Part shown: positions 45,501 to 58,330 of the stretch, in pieces
Layout: the number at the start of each line of letters is the position of its first letter
Numbering within the stretch: position 1 is the first letter of the stretch
NCBI RefSeq assembly: GCF_963678635.1
Contig: NC_087067.1
Location: 11,389,716-11,453,715 of the forward strand
Source of the DNA: Symsagittifera roscoffensis
Taxonomy: Eukaryota > Xenacoelomorpha > Acoela > Convolutidae
Reading direction: 5' to 3'
DNA: 64,000 nucleotides
The notes under the pieces: model-generated
The model's input: the letters and a program-made list of their open reading frames with translations, nothing else
Database searches by the model: none
What the model was told of the DNA's origin: nothing
Translations under genes and position numbers: made by a program

Positions 45501-48500
45501 GGTTGCTTAATTGGTTGTTTTGTTTTCTTCTAACCCTTTGGCGCAACCTGTGTACTTATATTTTGATAACAATTTATGCACACTTTACGGTTGAAAAAGT
45601 GATTTCAAATAAAATGAAATTTTATATCAGGAAACATCCGCTTTGTTTTCTAATTTTCCTTCACATCGAAAATTTATCATGTTTACTTTCAAAAACTACC
45701 AACAAATTAGTAAAAAATGTGACCTTCGAACTATTTGCTGTCTCAGAATTGAGATGTATCCATGAATTTGTTGGTAAGACTAAATTTACTTTAAAAATTC
45801 TTAAAGTTTTTTTAAAGAATTCTTTGAGCGCAGTCTTAAAAAGTGAAATGGACTCATCATTTTACTTGCAAAACTGCACATAGATTTTTTAATTTGGAAT
45901 TGTAAGAAAATATAATTAAAAACCACCTCATTGAGTATTTTGGAATGAATTAATAATATTTATTTCGGCTAATTATAAAAGTGACACACTTAGGTAAAAA
46001 AAGCCGTTTTTTTATTTTATCTTCTTATCAATATTTTATTCAGTTTCAAATCCTCCCTCAGACTTGATTACCATATTATTTCAAAAGCTTCTATCCAGTT
46101 CCAGTACTAGTTTTAAACATTAATTTCCGGCTGAACAAACCATTTTTTGGATATTTGATCTTTGGGTTAGGACTCTTGCCGTTTACTCAATCACATGACT
46201 CCCTTCATCACAAAAAAAGTCTTTTTTTTCGATAACACCAGATAAAAAAACTGTTACTCAAAGGTAATCAAAATATACAATCTAATTTTAACGAGATGGA
46301 CAGGAACAACTTTTGTTGTTCGGTACAAAAAAAGTTTTCAGCATCCCTTATGTCGATATTTTGAAATTTCGATCGAATGTATTAGGGAATATCATTAAAA
46401 ATCTCTACTTTCTAGAAAAACATTTATGAAAATTTTGCCGTATTTTGGTTAAAAAATTTAAATACTGTTTTGCCCACTACAAAAGCAGAAAAAAAATTAG
46501 CTTGCCAGTTTAGCAAATTACATTGAATATTATGAAAATATTTTAATTTTTTCGCAATGATACTAATAAATGTAATCTTTTGGTCTTTATAAGTGTGAGT
46601 CCTTGAACGTAGTGAAGACACTCATTTATGTCATGTTAATTTTTTGGTTCAATTTTTTCGGGGAAATTTTTTTTAAATTTGTTCACGTCATATTTGCACT
46701 TATGAGGTTTGACATTACTATTTATTTTCAATTTCAATTCAATTTATGTGCCAAAATGAAAACAAGTTCAGCTTTTCAATTAAGAAAGCGGTAATGGCAG
46801 ATAAAAATGTGAGCAATTTTTTTTCTGTTTTCATGCAGTCATTGAAACTCTCATAATTTTTGTTGGCTGTTTTTTCAAAATTCGGTTCAACAAAAGCACC
46901 TCACCAATTTGATCAATTTTATCAATTTTCATTTGTGATGTTTTGTTAAGTTTTAGACTATTGGTTTAATATATCTTTAAAAATACAAGAGTTTTGTTAG
47001 CTCCACGCAATTTCAAATTCTGGATTTTTTCTTACGTTGAGTAAAATTACTAAATATATGTCATTGATTGATTGGAGAATACACTATATCTCTTAAAGGA
47101 AAAATTTTTCATGTTAATCTACAGAATAAAATTGAAAACTCCCGCTTATGGAAAATTTTACAGAAGGTTTACTTTTGAAAGAATATCCAGTTTCATTGAA
47201 AAGAATTTGTAAAATATTTTTTAACCCAGTGTTGAGCAATAAAACCATTTTTTAATCTTAAAAACCACAATTAACTCAAAGTTAGCTACAAAAAAGGAAA
47301 ATAACAAACGGATCCTACTTGTTTCTATCACCATGTGAAAGTAAATTCATCGATTCTATTTTGACCTTTCAGATATACTTAGATTCTTTCGCTTTTCTTT
47401 AGTATATCAAAGAAATTGCATCACTTGTACATTCAATGCTTATCTCCAGTAAGCGAAACGTCAAAATCAACTTGATGGATGTCGTTCAATTTTTTTGAAA
47501 AGCTAATCAATTAATGAATTGCTATTACGCTTTTTACTATTCTTCTATTCGGTTTATTCTTAACGTTGTTCGCACGTGCTAGATAAACTTCATTTTCCCA
47601 AAGCATTCCTCTGACTATGTGAATTGTAGAGATTGTCCCATGTGAACAATCTTTTCCCCGAACAGACCAAGTAATTAATTTCTCTCTAAAATAATTGACA
47701 ATTTCGAGCAAAACGGCCTGCACTATGTTCAAGTCTGACTATCTGAAAACTTTTATTTTTAAGCATGTGAACTAGATCCTCCTAATTTTGAGTTAGGGTG
47801 GAAGTTATTCACTTGGTTGTAGAGGTTTTAGATATGGGTGTTCCCTTCCTTGCAAAAAAACATACAAAATGTTTCATGATCCAAAAGACGTTTCACAAAA
47901 GTGATTTTATCCGCTTATCGTTTTTTCGACTCCGATATAAAATTTTCAAAAAACTATTTAAGTGCTAATAAAAAATGGGTTTGTTTGACACATTGAGCTC
48001 AGTGTTTTTTCTCAATGCAACTTTCAGTTTTCTAAATAACCGTTTTTGTCATTTTCTAAGCCATCTGCGTTCAAAACTAAAAATGCCTCAACTTTTTTTG
48101 TGAACATAAGAGACAAAAACTGCTCATATTAAAACGGCGCCGCCAATAATCTGACGAATATTTTATGCGTTGGCCGCTGAATTTTCATTATTGTTACATA
48201 AAATTTTGAAATGAAAAATAAATTGAATACAAAAAAAATAGCCAAAAATATCAAAAGTGCACATTTGTTTACTTAAAGAGCCAAGTTGACATTTTGAATT
48301 ATAATTGAAATTCAACTAACTGTTATTCCGAACTCTGAAGAAAGTAACAGAAATCTTGCTCTTGGATTGTATTCTTCTTAAGAGAAACTTGGGCCAATTT
48401 TTAGCAAACCTGAGATAATTCGACGAAACTGGGATAATTCAGGGTCCCACATTTTCCAGTTTTTTAGTGATGCAGATATAATTCGCTTCAAATAAATTCG

Positions 48501-49766
48501 GCTCAGAAATCCAAATAAATCATATTAAGGTAGGCTAAGTGAATTAAAAATGGTTACCCTAGTCAATCCAGGAAAGTTATTTTTGCCGGAGAACATTTGA
48601 AGATAACTTTTTAGCAAATTATGATTTTTTTGTGGAAAAAACAGATTCACATGTGAAGAAAATCTATTGCGTTTTTGTAAAAAAGTCAATTTGAGTATCA
48701 ATTTGCTAAACAAATCAACTAAAGAGAAAAAATATGGCCACAAAAAGTGAACAGAACATACAAAATATCTCAAGATAATTGACACTTTTGATCAAAATTA
48801 TGACTTAAAACACGAAAACAAGTTTTTTCTGCTAGAACTGCATAACTAGATTACCTACTCTAACAAAATTTTAAAATCTGTTTTAAAATTTGCATATCGA
48901 AATGCCTAAACTCTAACCTGAAAATTTACATTCGGAAAAGCCGAACGTTGAGTACATCCATGAAAATGTATATCCATTTCAAAGTAGGTCAGCCCAATTT
49001 TTTTCTCTGGACCTAAGCTCAGAATGATTTGTGACATGTATCAAATTGGAGATCCAGAGGGTTTTTCTGGCTCTCAAAACGAATTTTAAAGTATGATATT
49101 TTTCAAAACGCCTGCTAGTTAACATCCCTTTTGACAGATCTAGCAAGAGTAGGCTCATTTGCAAGATTTTGCAAGAATCTGCGAAGATCTTGCAAGATAA
49201 CTCAAAATGATCGGCCAGGGTGGTGTAAATCTCTCGACTAATTTTAAACATTTTCAACGAAATATTTTTTGCACTATTCATTCCCATCTGCCAGATTTTG
49301 ATGCCATTATTTCATTTTTTAACGCAATTATTCTATCTTAGGAGTATTAAAAAGTTTTTAATCAGACAAAATTAGGGGAATTTATGAGTACTTTGCACGT
49401 TCAAGACAAAGCTTTGATACGAAGAGTCTCGATTTATTTCCAAACTCAGAGCATAGCTATCTCCAGTATATTTATGGTATTCCATAGTAATCTGTCAAAA
49501 TTTCGTAAACTTTTTTCTCAAGTTGAAGTTTGTATGAAGAAAAATCACACTGAGTATAAGTTTTTTGCCAGTTTTACAAACTAGAACAACTCGTAGTAAA
49601 CTTATTTCCAATTACAGAAATGATCAGATAACTTCTAGAAATTGAGCTAAAAGCAGTTGTGCGCAGGAACAGATCATTATTGGGCAGATCTGTAAATAGG
49701 AAAAAATAGCTCAACCTTGGTTAAAACTTGCTTGGTTCAGGATGAAGGGATCAAAAATTTTTCATT
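42591..49766. other. 7-kb stretch, no gene seen
   Basis: AT-rich DNA. The longest ORFs (91 codons at 43225-43500, 126 codons at 45503-45883) have no recognisable domain and were rejected. A short inverted repeat (AACTCAAAA / TTTTGAGT with flanking ATAC/GTAT) lies at about 42876-42919. No other element was recognised. Confidence 0.4.
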
Positions 49767-50062
49767 GTTCCGACTTTTGTAACAAAAGTAACGGAATATT
49801 TGTGCTCAGGTGCGTTTTTTCTTCAGACAAAATTCGACTTTTTTAACTAGCTATTTTTGACGGGATTTTTTTATCATTCAAAGGTATTGTTGTCTTGAGC
49901 TTAAATTTGAAAACATTTTTCACCTGTGATTATTTTTCGTAAATTATGGGGGTTTAAAGATTGCCGTTTTGGTCATTTTGGGTAAATTATTGCGCGATAT
50001 ATTTCGCGCTATTAACGCGTAAGCGGAGAGTTAATCCGTCCTCTTATACGTGTAGTCTTGTT
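49767..50062 (+). mobile_element. Helentron-like element, family B copy 2 (internally deleted)
   Basis: It matches the first ~300 bp of the copy at 2933-3467: GTTCCGACTTTTGTAACAAA, CGGAATATTTGTGCTC, TTGTTGTCTTGAGCTTAAAT, GGGGGTTTAAAGATTGCCGT and GCGCGATATATTTCGCGCTA. It then jumps to a tail TACGTGTAGTCTTGTT. The 3' inverse word and the stem-loop are absent, so this copy has lost them. Confidence 0.6.
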
Positions 50063-50191
50063 TATTTTTGGATTTCTCTTTAAATGCCCGCGCAGTTCTT
50101 TCTGCTGCTTATCTTTGCCGCGTTCGTTTTTTCTTGTACTGTTACTTTAGTTTCTGTACAAAAAAAATCTTTTTTGAAAAATCGAATTTGG

Positions 50192-50447
50192 GTAACGGTG
50201 GTTTTATAGAATAATTTCATTATTCAATTATTTTTTCTTTCACTTTCTCTATTCTAATTGTATTTGATTTTCAAACCACAATTAGTTTATTTGAAACTTT
50301 AACTGTGACTCGCCAAAATGTAACGGTGGTTTTATAGAATAATTTCATTATTCAATTATTTTTTCTTTCACTTTCTCTATTCTAATTGTATTTGATTTTC
50401 AAACCACAATTAGTTTATTTGAAACTTTAACTGTGACTCGCCAAAAT
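50192..50447 (+). repeat. Two-copy 128-bp tandem duplication, apparently identical
   Basis: GTAACGGTGGTTTTATAGAA starts at 50192 and 50320. By eye I see no difference between the two 128-bp copies. Either a very recent duplication or an assembly artefact. Confidence 0.97.
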
Positions 50448-51285
50448 GGTGGCAAAAAATCAGTGTGTCGAGTTAAAATAAATGAAAATGTATGATTGTA
50501 TTTTGCTTTCTTATTATAAATATGTGGTTATAATTATGTATTTACATACATATCCCACAGAGAGAATCAATGGGTAATAATCAATTTTGGTATTCAAAAC
50601 TGGTGTCATTATGATCAATCATTGTTAATTTTTGAGACCACGCAAACAATTTTGATTCATTTTAATTTAATATATTCATTGGGAACAATGTGAACAAAAA
50701 AGTTACTTGTTTTCTGAATCTTTTGTGCTTTGAAGAAACTTTAACACGGCACTAATTTTTTGGTTTTGATGGTTTTAAAAAACCCATTTTTGAAACACTT
50801 GACTAAATCTGTTTGTTTAAGAATAATTTGTTCAGATAAAAATCGATCAAAAAAGCAAAGTGTTAAAAATGCGCCTCCCAAATTTAGTTTCTTCACGCCC
50901 GCCGCCGAAGCACTTTGGTTTACGAGAAAAAACTTAAAACCCAAATTGAATTTTCCATTAGGATACTTTGTGAGGTTCGGGGCTCAGAAATTATTTTCTG
51001 ATCCAAACCCGGGAGTTTTGATCCAAACTTGTTGAAATGTGTCCCGATGACGGGCATGCCAGCGGGATTATTTTTTCGATCTGCATGTATAGCAGCTGTG
51101 TACCAGTGCCAGTATAGTTTTTCCATGTCTAAGCAGACATGATCAAGTTCTGGAAAAAATTAACCCATGTCTGCATTCACAACATTTCTACACGTTTGCA
51201 TAGTTTTCTCATCACACCGCGTACAAAAAACGACTTCAATTTGAAAAATAAAAGAAAATTTTTTTCTTGTAGTTTTTTTATGAAT

Positions 51286-51340
51286 ATGATCGGAACATTC
51301 TGAGCTCCTTGCACGCCAAACGGCTAACCTTTTTATTAAA
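51286..51340 (+). mobile_element. Family A Helentron-like 3' end, decayed
   Basis: GATCGGAACATTCTGAGCTC, then CTTGCACGCC and ACGGCTAACCTTTTTATT, align with the family A 3' end (GGTCGGAACATTC, stem-loop, CCGACTATCCTTGTT). Confidence 0.42.
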
Positions 51341-52000
51341 TGCCGATGGTTTCCTCGAAATTTCAGTACATGCACTTTTTTAACACTGGAATAAAAAAAT
51401 CTCACTTTAGTGTAAGTAAGGGTAAAATTGTTCATAAGATTTCATGCATATTTCAAACTGTTCAATGGAGATTAAATTTTAATTTCTTTTTAATTGAAAA
51501 CATGGACTCGAATACATGGATATGAAAATTTTTAAAAGCAATGGTAGCAGTGTGTTTTGCCGGCTGAGAAAACTCAATGCGGAGAAGCAATCAGCTTAAT
51601 TGTTGATATGCTCTTTCAACAGTAGTTGAATACTTTTTAAATTACTTTGCGCAGCAACTTTTTTGATTTTCTGTTATTATTGTCCAGCTTTCTTCTTCTT
51701 GAAATTGTCCGGTTACCAAACAACCCGGAATTTAGTCTGTATCTTTTAAACAAACTAAGGCTGATTGCGAAATTGTACCTAAAACCACTATTCGTGGCTC
51801 TATATTTCAGCATTTGTTGCATCAATTTTATTTAGTTGGCATAATAAGTTCCTCCATCAAAAACTTACTGGGTGAAACGAATGTTATGAATGTTGAACAA
51901 AACTGAGCACATACGTTTTCTCAAATATTTTGAAAGGGGGAACAATACTTTTTGACAGGCTAGTATTACTAGGTTAGTAAAATTATTTAGTTTTGACTTT

Positions 52001-52400
52001 TAATTGCTCCAGCCATTAATAATGAAAAAGAACTTTGACTTCAGCTGGGTTCTAGTTTTCTCTTTCTTTTTCACGCAAAATGAGACAAAGATAGTCATCT
52101 GAAAGAGTCTTGTGATATATTATATTGAAGCTGTTTCAGTCGTGATTTGAACAAAAATGCAAAAATTCTTCTCAGTGTGTTGAGAAAAACTGGTTTGAAG
52201 CGAGTCGAGCGAGTAAAGGTAGCAAGTCTTATTAGTCTAATTCAATGTAATATCTTATTCTTATAACTCAATTTAAGCAAAGAAAAATTAGTTTTACTCC
52301 AACAAAGTCGGTAATGAAGTTGCTTTTAGCGCGTTATACAAAATTCTTTTTTTAATCAAAAATTTTTTCTGCAAAAAAATAAGAATAAGATTTTTTAAAA
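52001..52400 (+). mobile_element. Family A Helentron-like fragment, decayed
   Basis: TTGCTCCAGCCATTAATAAT, TTTTTCACGCAAAATGAG, GTCATCTGAAAGAGTC and TGATATATTATATTGAAG follow the family A order. The 3' end is not recognisable. Confidence 0.42.
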
Positions 52401-55400
52401 TAATTTTGAAAAAAAACTGCTACCTAATTTAGTAAAGCTTATGACTAGGCCTAAATTCTAGCTTGTTTAAATACCCTTTCATCAACCACCTGTCAGAAAC
52501 GAGACAAACTGAAAAAAAAAAGTTTTTGTTCTCATAAAAATCGAAAAAATGGTTAAAACGTTAACAATTTTTTTCGACAAATGAGCAATTTGGTTAAAAA
52601 AAACTGAATAAACAGGCTAACAAAAGTAACAACGCTGTCGCAAACTTCAATTACACGTATATTTGAGAGCAATTATGGTTTTCCACAGTTTGTAGAAAAC
52701 GGCCCATCATTTTTTTCGTTTATCCTGATATAAACAAGGTTGATCGAAATCCGCCTTAGCAAAGTTAGCGAACTATCAATCTTATTTCAGCTTCGTGTCT
52801 TAAACAATTTTTGTGCTATAATGATCAATTTTTTGATCAGATAGTTCGTTCTTTCAAAGTTGTTCTCGAAATTTATGTAAGCTTAGTGCTGTTTTTACAT
52901 CTGATGGATTACAATGAATTCTGTAAAATAGAATTTTTTGGTCTGCCAACGGAATTCACAAAAAATAGGATAATTTTTCAAACTTCTTCATTGAAATATT
53001 AATGAGCTTAATTGATTATATACCAGTTTCTTTGCACGTTTCGTCTTCAACTTTGACCCTAAGTTGCTTCTCATTTGTGTTTTTCACAGACGTTTGGAAA
53101 ATTGCTTCAGCTGTTTGCAAATCAGCTCAAAATTAAAACAAAAACCTATTTAATTTTTTTTCGATCAGATTATATTCATTGCAAATTTTTCGACCCCTAA
53201 AATAAGCGTACAATGTTTTAGTTTGATGATTACTTTGATTGAGATTTTTTTTTCATCTACCGCAAAGTTTTTTGGAAGTGTCTGCGAAGTTTTGTCTGAT
53301 AATAAGTTAAATTTTGAGTTTAGATGAACCAAAACTTGAAAAAAAACGGCTCACGTTTGGATATTTTTTAATGGTGCATTGTTATGATTCGCTATCATGC
53401 TTATTTCTGTTGTGACAATCATTTGGCAAAATAAGATATTATAGTCGATTATAATAGATTTTAAGAGATAATCTTTTCTTATCAAAAGTTACAATTATTT
53501 ATAGTTGAAAGGTATCAATTCTAAACTTTTGTAAAAATGTGTTTTGTTGGGTTATAAATTATTAAACATCTATTTTGGCTTTCATAATTCATTCTAATTT
53601 TAAAAACGAAATATAACTGAAGTAATTGTTACGACCACTGAAAGTGGGGAAAAACATTGTATTTGGTTGTGTTTTAGTTTTTTATTCAAGGACTCTTTCA
53701 TTTTCATTTTCAGCATAGTTGTATCATGTTCAACAGGTTTCCGACAAATCCATTTTTCTGTCGTTTGTTGAAAGCGCTTCGTCAGGCGTTCATCAATTCA
53801 ACTTGAAAAACTTCTGAACATCAAACTTTGAACAAATAGATATTTTAATCCATTTTCTTAATGTATTTTGGTAATATCTGAAACAAAGTAACTTTCTGTG
53901 GTAATTTTACAGCGGACAGCTGCCTTTGATCTTAAAAGAATCCGGTTCAAACCTACAAAATGTGAAAAATGAGTATTTTGGAGGCGGTTCCTTCAATTTC
54001 TATTTTTTCTCATTGAAACCTGAAGATAAATTGAGAACACGGAAAGTAGATGGGATGGTCTTGAATTGCATTCTCAAACGCATAAAAATTCAAAATTCAA
54101 ATCTAATTTGCATATTTTTATACTTGTGACGCAACTATTTGCTCTTATTATATCAAAGCTTCAACGGATGATGGGTATGAGAAAACGATAACAGGGACGA
54201 GGGAGCTGAAATTAGAACTTGGAGCAGGTAAAAGCGGTAAGATTAAACAACCAAATTAGGGTAAAACAACAAATCGTACTATTTGGCTTTGAAGTAAACT
54301 AGAAACAGTATTTTAGCGTTTTTTAAAGATTTTGTTAATAATAAAGAAAACTTGCGCATTTTTGATGCAGCTATTTTTACATCTGCCATGAATAATTACC
54401 AAGGCGAAAAAGAGACAGTCTTTTTCAGATTTGGTCATTCTGATTTTATAATTCTTCTCTTTTTAAGCAGAAATTCGATACATAATCTTTTCTGTCAGCG
54501 CTTACCTAAAAAAATAGATGTCTGACTTAGCGGGTTATTACAGCTTTTTTTGCCGTTTTATTGAATGTTCTTTCTTGTAAAACTTTTATGATGCTATGAT
54601 TGCTATCATCAATTATTGTTTTCCCACCATGCTTAGAAGAAAAAATATGTGAACTCTATTTTACAAACTTATCTGCTTTTAGGAGACTTAAGTCATTTTT
54701 ACAATGAATTTGTAAAATCTGAGTCGCTCATTTTGGATTGTGATATATGGATGTGACTTTTAGTTTCCTTAATAGGGCGTGAGGAGGGAAATCTCTGGAG
54801 TGTGAACTAATTTTCTACCATTTGTCTATTTGGGAATGGGGACATGGGGGGGGGGGGGGCTTTTTATGACATCGGTCAATGGTTTTATAATGGAATTGAC
54901 TGTTTTTTGTTAATGGAAAACTTGAGCGAAGGGATTTGCCTAACTGATAACTCATAAACACCTTTTCCAAATAAAATTGCCCAGCTAGATTTTCAAATCG
55001 AACTTTACTAGGCCGACATGGATTACGAAAAGCCCACAAAATATATCCGCATAAAATAGCTACTGAATTTGGTTCTACTAAGTAACATATTTTTGAATTT
55101 TCAGAAAAAGTATCGGTTTTCAATTTTTATGGTCGGTATATTGAATTTCTTCATTCGGGCTTTGTTTTTATAGTGCCACATTTTTTTACCAAACACTGAA
55201 AATTTTAAGTTACAGTCACTTAACATCATTTTCCAATCCACTTCTTTTTTCTCTTGAAGTCTTAAGTTGTTTGCAATTCCTGAACTCAACTATACAAGAC
55301 TATAAAATGTAACAAAATATCAGTTTTTTTTTAAATTTTCCTTTTCCTGTTTTATGAAGTCTAAACTGTCGAGAGTTCATCAATTATTGACCGCCCCGCC

Positions 55401-55558
55401 GATTTCTCCCAGGCTGAATATTTTAACATTTTTTATTGGTATCCTCATTTTAACGCATGCATCGTTGAGTTTCAAAGGCGGCGCATTGTGGAATTAAAAT
55501 TTGATACCGCTATTGTGTTTTTTTTTGTAAAATTCAAAGGTAAATACTTCACTGTATT

Positions 55559-55597
55559 TATCTATCTCTATCTTTCTATCTATATCTTTCTATAAAC
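55559..55597 (+). repeat. TCTA/TCTT microsatellite
   Basis: An imperfect run of TATC, TATC, TCTA, TCTT, TCTA units. Confidence 0.6.
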
Positions 55598-57073
55598 ACT
55601 AGGATTATCTTCAGGTAATCGAACAGAAACAAAACAGAATCAACTTATTTTTTTCTAATAAAATTGAGAAAAAAGGTAAATACTATCCATAATCATTAAT
55701 CAAATTATTAATCCAAGATGGGTTAAATATATAAATGTTTATTAAAATAAGCTCGAAAATAAAAGTCGTCGAGTAACTTCTGTTTCTTTTCTTTTTTATA
55801 AATGTGTCCATATTTAAAATTTATTGTTCATAAATTTTTTCATTGTTTAAAATATATTTATAGTTCTTAAATTTTGTCCCACTATGTCATAATCAATTTT
55901 CATCATTACGTCTAGAACTTCGCTGGAATTAACCAACAAAATGTAGTATTTAGTCAATGATAATACCAAAAAAATTGCACCATGAATCTATTTGTTAATA
56001 AATTAAGTAATTATCATTGAATATTCAAGAAAACAACATTATATATTATAAATATAATCAGTTTTTGCGTATGTAAATTGTATTCTTTCTCAACTAGTTT
56101 ACCAATTCAATGGGTTGAAAACTTGTTGCATGTTTGCAAAAAAAGCTTCATTTGACAATTTTAGCGAGAATTATACCCATTTCCGTTCGATGCCATCTAG
56201 CATTTCAAATAATTTCTGGTAGTTGAAGGATAGCTAATAAAGAATACAAACCCAAGACATTGCCCGAGGCAGCTGAAAAATAAAAAGATGGTATCACAAA
56301 AAGTAATCGCAGCATTTTCAAGGTTGGCAGACGAAAAAAATTGTTTTCCTTCTAATCTTCGAGGCAAATTGCTTTTGAATCTCAGAAAAAAATGAGGCAA
56401 CATTATACACACAGAACTAAGAGTAAACTGATAACCCAGAATCGTCTAATATAATATGTGCTTAAAACCTATTGCGCAATAACTCTTTATAATTTCCTGG
56501 TCTATATTTGAAAAAAAAAACTGCCGAATTTCTAAAAATGGATACCAATATCTGTTTTTTTTTCTGATATCGCTGTCTGAAATCTTAATTTACTTCTTGT
56601 ATCTATTCTTAGGGTACTAATTTCATCAACTTGGTCACCGCAGGGCGTTTATTGAAATTTATTACATTTCAGGTCGGTTATTAATCCCGCAGAAGGAAGT
56701 TTTCTTATTCTTCCTACTAATTTGAACGAATTAGCTGCGATGATTGAAAAACGGACATGGATTACGACATTCTAAGACGATAAAAAATTATGGCCTAGTC
56801 ACGGATCAGCGACAATAAAAAGCTGGAAAAAAGGATCTTGGCTGTTTCTTTTTCACAGCGCATTAAATCATTCATGACAAATATCTCAGAAAATCGATTG
56901 GACTAATTTAAGTAATGCTTCATGTCAATTATTTTTGGTTTACATTTTGTATCACACGAGTAATTTACACAAATAACGATGAGAACTAATTGTGATTCTG
57001 GGACTACTTAAATCATACGCGAACGATTTGCTACTTTGGGATGTTGATACTTCATTGAATTTCACGATTCTCA

Positions 57074-57287
57074 ATGACAAACACGGCAACAGCGGCGTCG
57101 TCTCTTCCGACCCTGCCTGGGACAAGATCCACCAGTGGGCTCAAATATTACCCCGAAGGTGGCTGGGGCTGGATAGTTGTAATATCTGTATTTATAACTC
57201 AAGTTATTACAACCGGATTACATCTTAGCTTTGGTGTCACATTTTACGTTTTCCAAGTCGTAAATTACGCCGACCGGAATCTTACAG
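57074..57287 (+). CDS. SLC16-type monocarboxylate transporter, exon 1
   Basis: The exon encodes residues 1-71 plus one base and ends CTTACAG|GTAAGA. After a short Ser/Thr-rich cytosolic N-terminus comes YYPEGGWGWIVV (25-36). This fits the SLC16/MCT signature (P-D/E-G-G-W-G-W), which stands just before transmembrane helix 1 (about 32-60). The family is in the major facilitator superfamily; members move lactate, pyruvate, ketone bodies, aromatic amino acids or other solutes, usually with protons, across the plasma membrane. The substrate cannot be read from this part. The ATG chosen is the first in the only frame that continues into the signature. Confidence 0.88.
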
Positions 57288-57474
57288 GTAAGACTTGAAC
57301 ACTTAGTTTGATCACCGATAAGTTATTACACCAGATAGTTTTAGGAGCACCAAATTGGGCCATAACATAGTTTTAACAGTCATTTAAACGAAAATCGAAG
57401 TCATGAATATATCCGACATTTGACTTGACATTTTTACTATGCAAAAAATATATCTCACATTCATTCTAGAATAA

Positions 57475-57640
57475 TAGCGGATTTAGGGGGGGGGGGGGTT
57501 GAAGGGGTGGAAGCTCTTAACCTCTGGGGTTAGACCTCTCATGGTCCTTTTGGTACTAATTTAGGACACCCCTTTTTGTTGGTCGAACAACCCTAAAAAA
57601 TTTTAAACCCCTAATGATATTCCTTTTTCCACCCCTAAAT
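57475..57640 (-). mobile_element. Partial hAT-type MITE in transporter intron 1
   Basis: AGCGGATTTAG, a G-run, GGGGTTAGACC and CATGGTCCTTTTGGTACTAA follow the reverse complement of the right end of the 17556 family. No second end or TSD was found. Confidence 0.6.
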
Positions 57641-57811
57641 AAATTTTGTCTTTTGGTGGGTAGGGTTATAAGGTTATAACCAATTAAACTTTCGTTTTGC
57701 CCAAAGTTTGAGCGTATATGTTTAGTTATTTGTTGTGTGTGTTCACATCATCATAATTGTGCGTTATTTCACTTTGCTGCTTAGACTAAAAGACCTCATA
57801 TTATCTTTCAG

Positions 57812-58178
57812 AGTCCCTCTCACCAACTCTCTCGCCCTTTTTAGCTTGGTCAGGCTCCTTATCTTTCGGAATATCCCACCTTCTATCTCCCCTTATTCTA
57901 TGCTTCACCTTCAAATTCGGACCCAGAAAAATGGCCCTCGTTTCGGCTGTTTCCACCATCGTCTCTCTCATACTCTGTAGTTTTACGACGTCGCCGCTGC
58001 TTTTTGTTCTATGCTACGGGTTGCTGTTCGGCGTGGCGTCTTCAATTTGTCTCGTTACTTCGTTTATTATTCTGTGTCAGTACTTTTCCAAGAAGAGAAT
58101 CCGAGTGTTCGCGATTGCACACAGTGGCGGTGGCTTCGGAGCTGCCCTTTTGTCCCCTTTGATCTTCGAATGCGCCAG
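57812..58178 (+). CDS. SLC16-type monocarboxylate transporter, exon 2 (gene continues beyond window)
   Basis: The acceptor is ATTATCTTTCAG|AGTCCC; the split codon GAG restores the frame with exon 1. The exon ends TGCGCCAG|GTAAAA. It encodes residues 72-193: SPFLAWSGSLSFGISHLLSP (end of the first loop and helix 2, as in the SWIGS motif of MCTs), FKFGPRKMALVSA (the short basic loop between helices 2 and 3), helices 3 and 4, and YFSKKRIRVFAIAHSGGGFG leading to helix 5. The last matches the conserved YF-x-x-R-R-x-x-A-x-G-x-A-x-x-G-x-x-x-G of the family. Further exons for about 250-300 residues must lie outside the window. The ATG at 57931 is internal and not a start. Confidence 0.9.
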
Positions 58179-58269
58179 GTAAAACTACATATAATTTATA
58201 ATTTGTATATTCATTTCTTTCAAATGGTTTAGGCTTGTTGATCATTTTTATGAAACGACGGTCAGGAAT

Positions 58270-58330
58270 GCCATTTTTGCAACATTTTGACCAAAAGAAT
58301 TGCATTTTTTTTGGCACACGATCCCTTGCA
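58270..58330 (+). mobile_element. hAT-type MITE fragment (17556 family)
   Basis: CATTTTGACCAAAAGAATTG followed by CATTTTTTTTGGCACACGATCC matches the TTTTGACAAAAAAATCGCGT / GGCGCGCGCTCCCC region of the family. Only this central piece is recognisable. Confidence 0.42.

Larger units (their letters stand above)
50448..57073. other. 6.6-kb stretch upstream of the transporter
   Basis: No gene is supported. It holds two decayed family A repeat pieces, a G-run at about 54846-54859, a TCTA microsatellite and short ORFs. The ~75 nt before the transporter ATG are taken as 5' UTR or promoter, with no clear motif. Confidence 0.42.

Noticed and set aside
45503-45883. 126-codon ORF with hydrophobic, Phe/Leu/Lys-rich translation
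   Set aside because: Typical of AT-rich random sequence; non-ATG start, no motif, no neighbouring exons.
54815-55123. 102-codon minus-strand ORF
   Set aside because: Its start region translates a poly-G/C tract (PPPPP) and the rest shows no motif.
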